Positions 41,095 through 54,545 of a stretch of DNA of 64,000 nt are shown in pieces. Below the pieces are notes generated by a model. It searched no databases, was not told where the DNA came from, and was given only the letters and a program-made list of their open reading frames with translations. How positions within the stretch are numbered: the stretch's first letter is position 1; every line of letters starts with the position of its first letter. This stretch comes from Pseudacidovorax intermedius. GTDB taxonomy: Bacteria > Pseudomonadota > Gammaproteobacteria > Burkholderiales > Burkholderiaceae_C. The stretch is taken from contig NZ_LDSL01000064.1 in NCBI RefSeq assembly GCF_001476815.1, forward strand, positions 1 through 64,000, in the 5' to 3' direction. The translations under genes and the position numbers were made by a program.

Positions 41095-41804
41095 TGCTCG
41101 GACGCAGCCCGCGCCCGGACGGCGCCACCCTGCCCGTGCAGGCGCTCATCTTCGACATGGACGGCACCATGATCGACTCCATGCCCTGGCATGCGAAGTC
41201 GTGGGTGGCCTTCGCCCAGCGGCACGGCATCGCCATGCCCGCCGACGAGATCCTGCGCCGCACCACGGGCCGCACCGGCACCGAGTGCATGCGCGAGGTG
41301 TTCGAGCGCGAGTTGCCGCCCGACGAATGCCTGGCGCTGGTGAATGAGAAGGAAGCGATCTACCGCGAGCTCTTCGATGCGACCTTTGCCGAGGTCGCGG
41401 GCTTCACCGCCTTCGCGCGGCAGGCCGCAGCCCGCGGGCTGAAGATCGCGGTCGGCACCGCCGGCGACCGGCACAACATCGCCTTCGCGCTCCAGCGCCT
41501 GAAGATGGACCCGCCGCCGCTGGCCATCGTCGGCGGCGACGAGGGCCTGCGCGGCAAGCCCGAGCCCGACATCTTTCTCGAAGCGGCCCGCCGCATCGAC
41601 GCCGATCCCGCGCGCTGCATCGTCTTCGAAGACGCACCCTTCGGCATCGAGGCCGCGCGCCGCGCCGGCATGCGGGCCGTGGCCGTGTGCAGCACCCACG
41701 GCGCCGACGAACTCGCCGGCCCGCATGTGATTGCGGCCGTGCCCGACTACCACTCCCTCCTCCGCTCTCATTTTCTGGAGACGCTCGATGTTGCTCTCTC
41801 GTGA
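41094..41804 (+). CDS. HAD-family hydrolase, beta-phosphoglucomutase-like
   Basis: 236-residue HAD phosphatase. Motif I is IFDMDGTMIDS (Asp21, Asp23), motif II is VGTAGD, motif III is GKPEPDIF and motif IV is IVFEDAPFGIEAA. The cap domain and overall sequence resemble the beta-phosphoglucomutase / sugar-phosphatase subgroup; the substrate cannot be assigned. It shares one base with the prfB stop and overlaps pepN by 17 bases, so the three genes probably form an operon. Confidence 0.88.
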   Translation: MLGRSPRPDGATLPVQALIFDMDGTMIDSMPWHAKSWVAFAQRHGIAMPADEILRRTTGRTGTECMREVFERELPPDECLALVNEKEAIYRELFDATFAEVAGFTAFARQAAARGLKIAVGTAGDRHNIAFALQRLKMDPPPLAIVGGDEGLRGKPEPDIFLEAARRIDADPARCIVFEDAPFGIEAARRAGMRAVAVCSTHGADELAGPHVIAAVPDYHSLLRSHFLETLDVALS

Positions 41805-44487
41805 CGCCCAATCGGCCCAGCCCGTCGCCATCCAGCGCGAGGACTATGCGCCGCCCGCCTACTGGATCGACACCGTCGACCTGTGCTTCGACCTCGACCC
41901 CGCCAAGACGCGCGTGCTCAACCGCATGAAGATGCGGCGCAACCCCGAGGTCGCGGCCCAGCCGCTGCGCCTGGACGGCGACGAACTCAACCTGGCGCGC
42001 GTGCTGGTCAACGGCCAGGGCGCCGCCTTCCGCATGGAAGGCAGTCAGCTGGTGATCGACGGCCTGCCCGACGACTTCGAGCTGGAGATCTTCACCACCT
42101 GCTGCCCGGCGAAGAACACCAAGCTGATGGGCCTTTTCGTCAGCCAGAACACCTTCTTCACCCAGTGCGAGGCCGAGGGCTTTCGCCGCATCACCTACTT
42201 CCTGGACCGTCCGGACGTGATGGCCAGCTACATCGTCACCCTGCGCGCCGACAAGGCGGCTTACCCGGTGCTGCTGTCCAACGGCAACCTGGTCGAGGAA
42301 GGTGAATTGCCCGAGGGCCGCCACTTCGCCAAGTGGGTGGACCCGTTCAAGAAGCCGGCCTACCTGTTCGCCCTGGTGGCCGGCAAGCTGGTGGCGCGCG
42401 AACAGCGCATCAAGGCCCGCAACGGCCGCGAGCACCTGCTGCAGGTCTACGTGCGCGCCGGCGACCTGGACAAGACCGAGCATGCGATGAACTCGCTGAT
42501 CCATTCGGTGCTGTGGGACGAGGCCCGCTTCGGCCTGCCGCTGGACCTGGACCGCTTCATGATCGTCGCCACCAGCGACTTCAACATGGGCGCGATGGAG
42601 AACAAGGGCCTGAACATCTTCAACACGAAGTACGTCCTCGCCAGCCAGGCCACTGCGACCGACGCCGACTACGCCAACATCGAGAGCGTGGTGGGCCACG
42701 AGTACTTCCACAACTGGAGCGGCGACCGCGTCACCTGCCGCGACTGGTTCCAGCTCTCGCTCAAGGAGGGCCTGACGGTCTTCCGCGACCAGGAGTTCAG
42801 CATGGACCTGTGCGCCGAGCCGTCGGCGCGCGCGGTCAAGCGCATCGAAGACGTGCGGGTGCTGCGCACGGCGCAGTTCCCCGAGGACGCGGGCCCGATG
42901 GCCCATCCGGTGCGGCCCGACAGCTACATCGAGATCAGCAACTTCTACACCGTCACCATCTACGAGAAGGGCGCCGAAGTCGTCCGCATGATGCAGACGC
43001 TGGTGGGCCGCGAAGGCTTCGCCCGCGGCATGACGCTGTATTTCGAGCGCCACGACGGCCAGGCCGTGACCTGCGACGACTTCGCCCAGGCCATCGCCGA
43101 CGCCAACCCCGACAGCGAACTGGCCCGCCGCCTGCCGCAGTTCAAGCGTTGGTACAGCCAGGCCGGCACGCCGCGCCTGGCCGCCACCGGCCACTACGAC
43201 GCCGAGGCACGCACGTACACGCTCGCCTTCTCGCAGAGCTGCCCGCCCACGCCGGGCCAGTCGGTGAAGGAGCCCTTCGTCATCCCCGTGGCCCTCGGCC
43301 TGCTGGGCGCGGACGGCCGCGCGCTGCCGCTGCAGCTGGAAGGCGCCGCGCAGCCGGCCGGCGAATCGCTCACGCTGGTGCTGCACGAGGCCGAGCAGCG
43401 CTTCACCTTCACCGGGGTGGACGAGGCGCCCGTACCCTCGATCCTGCGCGGCTTCAGCGCGCCGGTGGTACTGCAGTTCGACTACACGCGCGAGCAGCTG
43501 CTCGCCCTGCTGGCCCACGACACCGACCCGTTCAACCGCTGGGAAGCCGCCCAGCGTCTGGCGCTCGGCGCCGCGCTCGCGGCCATCGGCGACGACACGC
43601 GCGCGCCCGACGCGCCGGTGCTCGACGAGGCCTTGATCGCCGCCATGCGCGAGGTGCTGCGCCATCCCACGCTCGACGCCGCCTTCAAGGAACTGGTGCT
43701 CAGCCTGCCGTCGGAGGTCTACATTGCCGAGCAGCTCGACGTGGTCGACCCGCAGCGCGTGCACCGCGTGCGCGAGGCCATGCGCACCCAGCTGGCGACG
43801 GCGCTCTTCGCCGAATGGCAGCAGGCCTACGAGGACAACAAGGACACCGGGGCCTACCGGCCCGAGCCCGTCTCGGCCGGCCGCCGCGCCCTGGCCGGCA
43901 TGGCGCTGGCGAACCTGTGCATCGCCGCGCGCGAGTCGGGCGACACCGTGTGGCCCGGCAAGACGCTGCAGCGCTTCAAGGACGCGTCCAACATGACCGA
44001 CCGCTTCAACGCGCTGACGGCACTGGTGGTGGCCGGCCATCCGCTGGCGGCGCAGGCCCTGGCGCGCTTCCATGCGATGTTCAAGGACGAGGCGCTGGTC
44101 ATCGACAAGTGGTTCGGCCTGCAGGCCAGCGCGCCCGACCGGGACGGCGACGTGCTGCCGCTGGTCAAGCAGCTGACGCGGCACGCCGATTTCTCCATCA
44201 AGAACCCGAACCGTGCGCGCAGCGTCATCTTCAGCTACTGCAACGCCAACCCCGGCGCCTTCCACCGCCTCGACGCGGCCGGCTACGTGTGGTGGAGCGA
44301 CCGCGTGATCGAGCTGGACGAGATCAACCCGCAGGTCGCCGCCCGCCTGGCGCGCGCGCTGGACCGCTGGAGCAAGCTGGCCGAGCCCTACCGCAGCGCC
44401 GCGCGCGAGGCCATCGCCCGCGTGGCGGCCCGGCCCGGCCTGAGCAAGGACACGCTCGAAGTCGTCAGCCGCGCGCTCGCCCCCTAA
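41788..44487 (+). CDS. pepN: Aminopeptidase N
   Basis: 899-residue M1-family zinc aminopeptidase that removes N-terminal residues from peptides in the cytoplasm. The substrate-binding GAMEN motif starts at residue 268 and the zinc site HEYFH at 304-308 in [12 protein letters not shown], with the third ligand Glu in [11 protein letters not shown]. Length and C-terminal helical domain match E. coli PepN (870). ATG 41788 is chosen because MLLSRDAQ begins just before the conserved region and the upstream part lies inside the HAD gene. It ends 29 bases before fbp. Confidence 0.95.
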   Translation: MLLSRDAQSAQPVAIQREDYAPPAYWIDTVDLCFDLDPAKTRVLNRMKMRRNPEVAAQPLRLDGDELNLARVLVNGQGAAFRMEGSQLVIDGLPDDFELEIFTTCCPAKNTKLMGLFVSQNTFFTQCEAEGFRRITYFLDRPDVMASYIVTLRADKAAYPVLLSNGNLVEEGELPEGRHFAKWVDPFKKPAYLFALVAGKLVAREQRIKARNGREHLLQVYVRAGDLDKTEHAMNSLIHSVLWDEARFGLPLDLDRFMIVATSDFNMGAMENKGLNIFNTKYVLASQATATDADYANIESVVGHEYFHNWSGDRVTCRDWFQLSLKEGLTVFRDQEFSMDLCAEPSARAVKRIEDVRVLRTAQFPEDAGPMAHPVRPDSYIEISNFYTVTIYEKGAEVVRMMQTLVGREGFARGMTLYFERHDGQAVTCDDFAQAIADANPDSELARRLPQFKRWYSQAGTPRLAATGHYDAEARTYTLAFSQSCPPTPGQSVKEPFVIPVALGLLGADGRALPLQLEGAAQPAGESLTLVLHEAEQRFTFTGVDEAPVPSILRGFSAPVVLQFDYTREQLLALLAHDTDPFNRWEAAQRLALGAALAAIGDDTRAPDAPVLDEALIAAMREVLRHPTLDAAFKELVLSLPSEVYIAEQLDVVDPQRVHRVREAMRTQLATALFAEWQQAYEDNKDTGAYRPEPVSAGRRALAGMALANLCIAARESGDTVWPGKTLQRFKDASNMTDRFNALTALVVAGHPLAAQALARFHAMFKDEALVIDKWFGLQASAPDRDGDVLPLVKQLTRHADFSIKNPNRARSVIFSYCNANPGAFHRLDAAGYVWWSDRVIELDEINPQVAARLARALDRWSKLAEPYRSAAREAIARVAARPGLSKDTLEVVSRALAP

Positions 44488-44516
44488 ACGTTTTCAGCCA
44501 TCCCACAGGAGACCCC

Positions 44517-45527
44517 ATGGCCTCTCAGAACATTTCCCTCACCCGCTACCTCGTCGAGCAGCAACGCGTCGACGGCCTCATTCCCGGCCAGCTGCGCCTG
44601 CTGCTGGAGGTGGTGGCCCGCGCCTGCAAGCGCATCAGCCTGTCGGTCAACAAGGGCGCCCTGGGCGGCGTGCTGGGCACGGCCGGCAGCGAGAACGTGC
44701 AGGGCGAGGTGCAGAAGAAGCTGGACATCATCGCCAACGAGGTGCTGATCGAGGCCAACGAATGGGGCGGCCACCTGGCCGCCATGGCCAGCGAGGAGAT
44801 GGACAGCATCTACGTGGTGCCCAACCGCTATCCGCAGGGCGAGTACCTGCTGATGTTCGACCCGCTCGACGGCTCCAGCAACATCGACGTCAACGTCAGC
44901 ATCGGCACCATCTTCAGCGTGCTGAAGAAGCCGGACGACCACCCGGGCGTGCAGGAGGCCGACTTCCTGCAGGCCGGCTGCAAGCAGGTGGCCGCCGGCT
45001 ACTGCCTGTACGGCCCGCAGACGGTGCTGGTGCTCACCGTGGGCGACGGCGTGGCCATGTTCACGCTGGACCGCGAGCAGGGCAGCTTCATCCTGACGAC
45101 GGACAAGATGGAGATCCCGGCCGACACCAAGGAATTCGCCATCAACATGAGCAACATGCGCCATTGGGACGCCCCGGTGAAGCGCTACATCGACGAATGC
45201 CTGGCCGGCAAGGACGGCCCGCGCGGCAAGGACTTCAACATGCGCTGGATCGCCAGCATGGTGACCGACGTGCACCGCATCCTGACCCGCGGCGGCGTCT
45301 TCATGTACCCCTGGGACAAGCGCGAGCCCGAGAAGCCGGGCAAGCTGCGCCTGATGTACGAGGCCAACCCCATGGCCTGGCTGGTCGAGCAGGCCGGCGG
45401 CGCAGCCACCAACGGCCGCCAGCGCATCCTGGACATCCAGCCGGGCAAGCTGCACGAGCGGGTGTCGGTGGTGCTGGGCTCGAAGAACGAGGTCGAGCGC
45501 GTCACGCAATACCATTTGGAAGCCTGA
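44517..45527 (+). CDS. fbp: Fructose-1,6-bisphosphatase class I
   Basis: 336-residue class I fructose bisphosphatase for gluconeogenesis. The metal-binding site is [13 protein letters not shown], and the substrate site includes [20 protein letters not shown]. Length is normal (E. coli 332). The start [12 protein letters not shown] is conserved, with AGGAGA upstream. It is the last gene of the prfB-HAD-pepN-fbp run. A hairpin at 45560-45583 follows, though without a T-run. Confidence 0.95.
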   Translation: MASQNISLTRYLVEQQRVDGLIPGQLRLLLEVVARACKRISLSVNKGALGGVLGTAGSENVQGEVQKKLDIIANEVLIEANEWGGHLAAMASEEMDSIYVVPNRYPQGEYLLMFDPLDGSSNIDVNVSIGTIFSVLKKPDDHPGVQEADFLQAGCKQVAAGYCLYGPQTVLVLTVGDGVAMFTLDREQGSFILTTDKMEIPADTKEFAINMSNMRHWDAPVKRYIDECLAGKDGPRGKDFNMRWIASMVTDVHRILTRGGVFMYPWDKREPEKPGKLRLMYEANPMAWLVEQAGGAATNGRQRILDIQPGKLHERVSVVLGSKNEVERVTQYHLEA

Positions 45528-45566
45528 GATTTTTCAGGCTATACTTGCGGGCTACTTTCGAAGCCG

Positions 45567-45595
45567 CTGACCAAAGCGGCTTCTCGCACTAAAAT
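45567..45595 (+). promoter_or_regulatory. Sigma-70-type promoter for tRNA-Thr
   Basis: CTGACC (45567-45572) and TAAAAT (45590-45595) are separated by exactly 17 bases, and the tRNA begins 9 bases after the -10 element. The -35 sits within the loop side of the hairpin that follows fbp. Confidence 0.65.
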
Positions 45596-45604
45596 GCAAA
45601 GTCC

Positions 45605-45680
45605 GCCGGCGTAGCTCAGTTGGTAGAGCAACGCACTCGTAACGCGTAGGTCACCAGTTCGATTCCGGTCGCCGGCACCA
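45605..45680 (+). tRNA. tRNA-Thr(CGT)
   Basis: 76-nt tRNA with encoded CCA. The 7-bp acceptor GCCGGCG / CGCCGGC, the D-arm AGCTCAGTTGGTAGAGC and the T-loop TTCGATT are all normal. Anticodon positions 34-36 are CGT, reading the threonine codon ACG, and the discriminator is A. Two stem positions are A.C mismatches: 31-39 at the base of the anticodon loop and 52-62 in the T-stem. In each case T instead of C would restore pairing. It has its own promoter and terminator. Confidence 0.93.
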
Positions 45681-45685
45681 TCTTC

Positions 45686-45718
45686 AAGCCCGCAAGCTCA
45701 CCGCTTGCGGGCTTTTTT
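45686..45718 (+). terminator. Rho-independent terminator of tRNA-Thr
   Basis: A perfect 12-bp stem (AAGCCCGCAAGC / GCTTGCGGGCTT) with a five-base loop is followed by T residues, starting 5 bases after the tRNA CCA. Confidence 0.93.
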
Positions 45719-45821
45719 GTTGGCCGGGCTGCTCCGGTACAGCGCAGCCGGTCGGCGCACTGGATCGCCCATCCGTTGGAGGACAGCGTTAAGCTCCCCT
45801 CCCCCTCTACACACTGAAGCG

Positions 45822-49456
<3,635 letters not shown>

Positions 49457-49460
<4 letters not shown>

Positions 49461-50479
49461 TCGACCTCTCCGCCATCCAGCGGCCCACCGTGCTCGTCGT
49501 GGACGACGAACCCCTGAACCTGCAGGTGGTGCGCAGCATGCTGCATGCCGATTACCGGCTGGTGTTCGCCAAGGACGGCCGCAGCGCCCTGACCCTGGCC
49601 GCCGCCGCCACGCCCGACCTGGTGCTGCTGGACGTAATGATGCCCGGCATGACCGGCTACGAAGTCTGCCGCGAACTGAAGAGCCAGGCGCTGACCCGCT
49701 TCGTGCCGGTCATCTTCGCCACCGCGCTGGCCGACGAGGCCAACGAGGAACTCGGCCTGGCCTGCGGCGCGGTCGACTACGTCGTCAAACCGCTGAACGC
49801 CGGCATCCTGCGCGCGCGCATCCGTACGCACCTGTCGCTGGTGCGCATGGAAGAGCTGCACGTCACGCGGCTGCAGGCCATCCGCTGCCTGGGTGCCGCC
49901 GCCGAATACAAGGACAACGAGACCGGCCTGCACGTGGTGCGCATGAGCCACTATGCGCACGTGCTGGCCCTGGCGGCCGGCTACGGCGCCGCCGAGGCCG
50001 ACGACCTGCTGCATGCCGCGCCCATGCACGACATCGGCAAGATCGGCATTCCCGACGCCATCCTGCAGAAGCCCGGCGCCCTCACGCCCGAGGAGCGCAC
50101 GGTGATGATGGAACACCCGCGCATCGGCGCCGACATCCTGGGCAACCATCCCTCCCGGCTGTTCCAGCTGGCACGCACCATCGCCCTCACCCACCACGAG
50201 AAATGGGACGGCAGCGGCTATCCGCACGGCCTGGCCGGTGCCGACATTCCGCTGGTCGGCCGCATCGTGGCCCTGGCCGACGTCTTCGACGCCCTCACCA
50301 GCGCGCGGCCCTACAAGCCGGCCTGGCCGGTGGAAGACGCCATGGGCTGGATCCAGAGCCAGAGCGGCAGCCATTTCGATCCCGCGCTGGTCGAGCTGCT
50401 GCAGCAGAACCTGCCGCAGCTGCTGGAGATCAAGGCGCGCTTCGGCGAGGAAACGGCTGCGCTGCCGCCGCCGGCCTGA
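49457..50479 (+). CDS. Response regulator with HD-GYP domain (c-di-GMP phosphodiesterase)
   Basis: 340-residue regulator. The receiver (about 11-125) has phospho-acceptor Asp59 in LLDVMMPGM and Lys in YVVKPLN. The HD-GYP domain (about 140-330) has the metal-binding HD pair at His191-Asp192 (MHDIGKIGIPD), then HHEKWDGSGYP with GYP at 254-256, so it should be an active phosphodiesterase degrading cyclic di-GMP. It is translationally coupled to the upstream membrane kinase (four-base overlap). The pair would turn a membrane signal into lower c-di-GMP. Confidence 0.94.
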
Positions 50480-50511
50480 GACGGTGTGAACGGCACCTCC
50501 CGGCGGCGACC

Positions 50512-51021
50512 TTGGCGCTGGCATCCACGCTCCTGCTCTGCCTGGTGACGGCGGTCTTCGACGGCGACACGCTCCAGGCCGACTGCGACGGCACCGGCCC
50601 GCTGGCCGTGCGCCTGCATGCCGTCGATGCGCCCGAGGCCGGCCAGCCGCACGGGCGCAGCGCGCGCCGCCTGCTGGCGCAGCTGGCCCTGCACCGCGAG
50701 GTCGAACTCCATTGCGTGGACCAGGACCGCTACGGCCGGCAGGTCTGTGCGGTGAAGGTGCCGCCGCAAGACATGCCCGATGCCGCGCCCTCCCTGGACG
50801 CCGGCGAAGCCCTGCTCGACGCCGGCCTGGCCTGGTGGTACCGGCAGTACGCCCGACGGCAGACGGCGGCGGAACGACGGCGCTATGCCGCCGCCGAAGC
50901 CGGTGCACGCCGCGCGCGTCGCGGCCTGTGGCAGGACGCGCTGGCCGAGCCGCCCTGGCAGTGGCGCCACGAGCACCTGCCCCACGGGCACGCAGACGCC
51001 CCGGCACCGGACAGGCCTTGA
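50512..51021 (+). CDS. Thermonuclease-like (SNase) protein
   Basis: About 169 residues if TTG 50512 is the start. A hydrophobic leader (LALASTLLLCLVTA) looks like a signal peptide. The staphylococcal nuclease fold follows: VFDGDTLQ, VRLHAVDAPEAGQPHG and DRYGRQV, which supply the Asp, the two Arg and the Glu of the active site. The C-terminal part has ALLDAGLAWWYRQYA, typical of SNase proteins. No ATG or GTG in this frame lies between the HD-GYP stop (50479) and the domain, so the gene uses a rare start or begins inside the HD-GYP gene. It is probably an exported nuclease. Confidence 0.75.
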   Translation: MALASTLLLCLVTAVFDGDTLQADCDGTGPLAVRLHAVDAPEAGQPHGRSARRLLAQLALHREVELHCVDQDRYGRQVCAVKVPPQDMPDAAPSLDAGEALLDAGLAWWYRQYARRQTAAERRRYAAAEAGARRARRGLWQDALAEPPWQWRHEHLPHGHADAPAPDRP

Positions 51022-51053
51022 GGCCCGCACGCGCCGGCAACCGCGCCTACTAG

Positions 51054-52358
51054 TCAGGCGGCCGCCGCCTCCAGCGGCCGGGCCAGCACCCGGTCGATGC
51101 GTCGGCCTTCCAGCGCCAGCACCTCGAAGCCCCAGCCGGCGCATTCGATCTGCTCGCCGACCGCCGGCAGCCGGCCCGACACCGACATCAGCAGGCCGGC
51201 GACGGTGTTATAGCGACCGCGCTCCTCGTCCGGCAATTCGCGGATCGCCAGCCGTGCCCGCAACTCGGACACCGGCATCAGCCCGTCCAGGTTCCAGCTG
51301 CCGTCCGGCTGCGGCATGGCCCAGGCGTCGGCCGGCATGTGCGGATGCAGCTCGCCGGTGATGGCCTCCAGCAGGTCGCGCGGCGTCAGCAGGCCCTGCA
51401 CCACGCCGTATTCGTCCACCACCAGCACCATGCGGCCGGCGCGGGCACGGAACTGCTCCAGCAGTTCCAGGCCGGTGAGCGTCTCGGGCACGAAGGAGGC
51501 CGGCTGTGCCAGCGTGCCCAGCGTCCCCTCGTGGGCCGTGCCCAGCTTCAGCAGGTGGGCCACGCTCACCACGCCCACCACGTCGTCCAGCGAATTGCGG
51601 CACACCGGGTACCAGGAATGCATCAGGTTGAGCGCACCGGCCGCCGCCACCTTTTGCAGCGCCTCGGCCACGGTCAGGTTGGCCGGCATCCAGTCGATGT
51701 CGCTGCGCGGCACCATCAGCGAGGACAGGCGCCGGTCGTCCAGGTGGAACACGTTGCGCACCATCTGGTGCTCGTGCCGCTCGATCAGGCCGGCATCCAC
51801 GCCTTCCTCCAGGCTGGCGGAGATCTCTTCCTCGGTCACGCCGCGCGCGCCGGTGGCGTCGATGCGCAACAGCTTGAGCGTGGCCGCGGTGGTGCCCGAC
51901 AGCAGCGCCACGAAGGGCTTGGCACCCCGCGCCAGCCCGCCCATGGGCCGCGACACCCAGCGCGCCACCGGCTCGGGATACAGCTGGCCGATGCGCTTGG
52001 GCACCAGCTCGCCGAAGATGATCGAGAAGAAGGTGATGCCCGTGACCACGACGGCGGTCGACAGGATGCTGGCCGGGCCTTCGCCCATGCCCCATTCCTG
52101 CATCTCCAGCGCCAGCGGCCCGGCGAAGGCGGATTCGCCCACGATGCCGCTGAGCATGCCGATGGAGGTGATGCCGATCTGCACCGTGGACAGGAACTGC
52201 GTCGGCGTGTCCAGCAGCTTGAGCGCCGCGGCCGCGCCCAGATCCCCCGTTTCGGCCAGGGCGGCCAGCCGTGCGCGGCGGGCGGTGGCCAGCGCCATTT
52301 CGGACATGGCGAACAACGCGTTGCATGTCGTCAGGAAGGCCAGCAGCAGGATATCCAT
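51054..52358 (-). CDS. CNNM/CorC-type transporter-associated protein (hemolysin family)
   Basis: 434-residue membrane protein. An N-terminal CNNM (DUF21) domain with about four helices (residues 1-190) contains GITSIGMLSGIVGESAFA and IIFGELVPKRIG. Two CBS domains follow (about 205-330: LMVPRSDIDWMP and VVDEYGVVQGLLT), and a C-terminal CorC/HlyC domain is at about 350-425. Relatives affect magnesium and cobalt efflux. The frame opens to 52391, but MDILLLAFLTTCNALFAMSEMALA gives the normal N-terminus, and the longer version would overlap the divergent apaH start. Confidence 0.9.
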   Translation of the reverse strand: MDILLLAFLTTCNALFAMSEMALATARRARLAALAETGDLGAAAALKLLDTPTQFLSTVQIGITSIGMLSGIVGESAFAGPLALEMQEWGMGEGPASILSTAVVVTGITFFSIIFGELVPKRIGQLYPEPVARWVSRPMGGLARGAKPFVALLSGTTAATLKLLRIDATGARGVTEEEISASLEEGVDAGLIERHEHQMVRNVFHLDDRRLSSLMVPRSDIDWMPANLTVAEALQKVAAAGALNLMHSWYPVCRNSLDDVVGVVSVAHLLKLGTAHEGTLGTLAQPASFVPETLTGLELLEQFRARAGRMVLVVDEYGVVQGLLTPRDLLEAITGELHPHMPADAWAMPQPDGSWNLDGLMPVSELRARLAIRELPDEERGRYNTVAGLLMSVSGRLPAVGEQIECAGWGFEVLALEGRRIDRVLARPLEAAAA

Positions 52359-52384
52359 CGAGGGGCAAAGGGGAGAATGAGGGC

Positions 52385-53227
52385 ATGGCACTCTATCTCA
52401 TCGGCGACGTGCAGGGCTGCGACGCCGCCCTGGGCCGGCTCCTGGACACGCTCGACTTCTCCCCCAGCCGCGACCGGCTGGTGCTGCTGGGCGACCTGAT
52501 CAACCGCGGCCCCGACTCCCTGGGCGTGCTGCGCCGGGTGCAGGCCCTGGGCGACGCGGCGCGCAGCCTGCTCGGCAACCACGACCTGCACCTGCTCGGT
52601 GTGGCCCACGGCGTGCGCAAGCCCGGGCGGCGCGACACGCTGGCGCCCATTCTTCAGGCGCCCGACCGCGACGCCCTGCTCGACTGGCTGCGCCACCGCT
52701 CGATGGCGCTGCACGAGCGCATCGGCGGCCGCGACCTGCTGATGGTGCATGCCGGCGTGCTGCCGGCCTGGACGGTGGACGCCACCCTGGCCCATGCCCG
52801 CGAACTGGAGTCGGTGCTGCGCAGCCCGGACCTGGGCGCCTTCCTGCACGAGATGTACGGCAACGTGCCCGACGCCTGGTCCGACGGGCTGCGCGGCACG
52901 GCGCGGCTGCGGGTGATCGTCAACGCCCTCACGCGGCTGCGCTTCTGCAGCGCCGCGGGCGTGATGGACTTCGAGACCAAGGACGGCGCCGCGGAGACGC
53001 CGGCCGGCCTCCTGCCCTGGTTCGACGTGCCCGGCCGCCGCACCGCCGAGGCGGTGGTCGCCTTCGGCCACTGGTCCACGCTGGGCTGGCTGTCGCGGCC
53101 GGACCTGCTGTCCACCGACACCGGCTGCGTCTGGGGCGGCTGCCTGACGGCGGTGCGCATCGGCGCCACGCTTCAGGATCGCGAGCGCATCGACGTGCGC
53201 TGCGAGCAGGCCCAGCCGCCGGGCTGA
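52385..53227 (+). CDS. apaH: Diadenosine tetraphosphatase (symmetrical)
   Basis: 280-residue metallophosphatase that splits Ap4A into two ADP. The metal ligands are visible in YLIGDVQGC, LLGDLINRGPDSL and LLGNHDLHLL, with a later His in LMVHAGVLP. Length is normal (E. coli 280). The start is 26 bases from the divergent CNNM gene, so their control regions overlap. It also converges with the aminotransferase gene at 53275. Confidence 0.94.
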   Translation: MALYLIGDVQGCDAALGRLLDTLDFSPSRDRLVLLGDLINRGPDSLGVLRRVQALGDAARSLLGNHDLHLLGVAHGVRKPGRRDTLAPILQAPDRDALLDWLRHRSMALHERIGGRDLLMVHAGVLPAWTVDATLAHARELESVLRSPDLGAFLHEMYGNVPDAWSDGLRGTARLRVIVNALTRLRFCSAAGVMDFETKDGAAETPAGLLPWFDVPGRRTAEAVVAFGHWSTLGWLSRPDLLSTDTGCVWGGCLTAVRIGATLQDRERIDVRCEQAQPPG

Positions 53228-53274
53228 GGCGCCGGGACCGCGCCGATGCCGCCCTCGAAGCGGCTCGGCTCCAC

Positions 53275-54414
53275 TCAGGCGGCGCTGCCCAGCACCTTGT
53301 CCAGCCCGGCCTTGAGGTGGCCGACGCTTCGGTCGACGTTGCGCCACTTCTCCAGGCCGAACAGGCCGATGCGGAAGGTCATGAAGTCCGCACCCTCGCC
53401 GCACTGCAGCGGCACGCCCGAAGCGGTTTGCAGGCCGGCCTCGATGAATTTCTTCGCGCTCTGGATGCCGGGGTCGGTGGTGTAGCTCACCACCACGCCG
53501 GGCGCCTTGAAGCCCTCGGCCGCCACGCTGGGCAGGCCGCGCGACTCCAGCAGGGCACGCACCTTGTCGCCGATCTCGAACTGCGCCCGGCGCGCCGCCT
53601 CGAAGCCCCAGTCGCGGGTTTCCTGCATGACGTCGCGCAGCAGCACCAGCGCGTCGGTCGGCATGGTCGTGTGGTAGGCATGCTGGCCGCGCTCGTAGCC
53701 TTCGGCGATCTGCATCCACTTCTTGAGGTCGCAGGAGAAGCTGCTGCTGGTGGTGCCCTCGATGGCTTCGCGGGCACGCTCGCCCAGCATCACCATGGCG
53801 CAGCAGGGCGAGCCGCTCCAGCCCTTCTGTGGGGCGCTGATCAGCACGTCCACACCGGTGGCTTCCATGTCCACCCACACGGCGCCGGAGGCCACGCAGT
53901 CCAGCACAAAGAGCGCGCCCACCTCGCGGGCGGCGGCGCTCACCGTGCGCAGGTAGTCGTCGGGCAGCAGGATGCCGCTGGCCGTTTCCACGTGCGGCGC
54001 GAAGATCACCTTGGGCTTCTCGGCGCGGATGGTCGCCGCCACCTCCTCGGCCGGGCACGGCGCCCAGGGCGCCTGCGGCCCTTCGCCCTGCTGGCGAGCT
54101 TGGCAGACGATGGCGCCGCCGCCCAGTCCGCCGGCGTCGAAGATCTGGCTCCAGCGGTAGCTGAACCAGCCGTTTCGCACGATCAGCACCTTCTCGCGGT
54201 TGGCGAACTGGCGCGCCACGGCCTCCATGCCGAAGGTGCCGCTGCCGGGCACCAGCACGGCGGTGCGGGCGTGGTAGACCTCCTTGAGCGTGGCCAGGAC
54301 GTCCTGCATCACACCCGTGAAGCGCTTGGACATGTGGTTGAGCGCGCGGTCGGTGTAAACCACCGAAAACTCGAGCAGTCCGTCGGGATCGACGTCGGGC
54401 AGCAGGCCGGGCAT
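53275..54414 (-). CDS. Class V aminotransferase (alanine-glyoxylate / serine-pyruvate type)
   Basis: 379-residue PLP-dependent enzyme. The PLP lysine is Lys197 in ISAPQKGWSG, and the PLP-aspartate is in LFVLDCVASG. FTGVMQDVLATLKEVY and VLVPGSGTFGMEAVARQF match the AGXT family. The closest roles are alanine-glyoxylate, serine-glyoxylate or serine-pyruvate aminotransferase; which one cannot be decided by eye. An AGGTCTCC segment upstream on the plus strand reads as GGAGACC on the coding strand, giving a good ribosome-binding site. It is downstream of the helicase gene but separated by a terminator. Confidence 0.88.
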   Translation of the reverse strand: MPGLLPDVDPDGLLEFSVVYTDRALNHMSKRFTGVMQDVLATLKEVYHARTAVLVPGSGTFGMEAVARQFANREKVLIVRNGWFSYRWSQIFDAGGLGGGAIVCQARQQGEGPQAPWAPCPAEEVAATIRAEKPKVIFAPHVETASGILLPDDYLRTVSAAAREVGALFVLDCVASGAVWVDMEATGVDVLISAPQKGWSGSPCCAMVMLGERAREAIEGTTSSSFSCDLKKWMQIAEGYERGQHAYHTTMPTDALVLLRDVMQETRDWGFEAARRAQFEIGDKVRALLESRGLPSVAAEGFKAPGVVVSYTTDPGIQSAKKFIEAGLQTASGVPLQCGEGADFMTFRIGLFGLEKWRNVDRSVGHLKAGLDKVLGSAA

Positions 54415-54467
54415 GGGAGGTCTCCTTTTTTGATCGATGCAGGGTCAAGGCCAGCACGGTGGCTGGC

Positions 54468-54498
54468 AGAAAAACGAAAGCTGGCACGGATGCCAGCT
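54468..54498 (-). terminator. Rho-independent terminator of the DEAD-box helicase gene
   Basis: On the minus strand, AGCTGGCA / TGCCAGCT closes a four-base loop and is followed by the T-rich TTCGTTTTT. It begins 48 bases after the helicase stop and precedes the aminotransferase gene. Confidence 0.8.
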
Positions 54499-54545
54499 CG
54501 TTCAAGATCGCGGCGCCCCGCCGACCGAGGCTTGCTCAGCTCAAA

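Noticed and set aside
45560-45583. Hairpin after fbp as a terminator
   Set aside because: The stem is good (9 bp) but no T-run follows, and the tRNA -35 element lies within it. Left uncalled.
50480-50500. GGTGTGAACGG resembling the end of the pheA-tyrA palindromic element
   Set aside because: Only about ten bases match and there is no partner arm, so it may be chance. Not called as a repeat.
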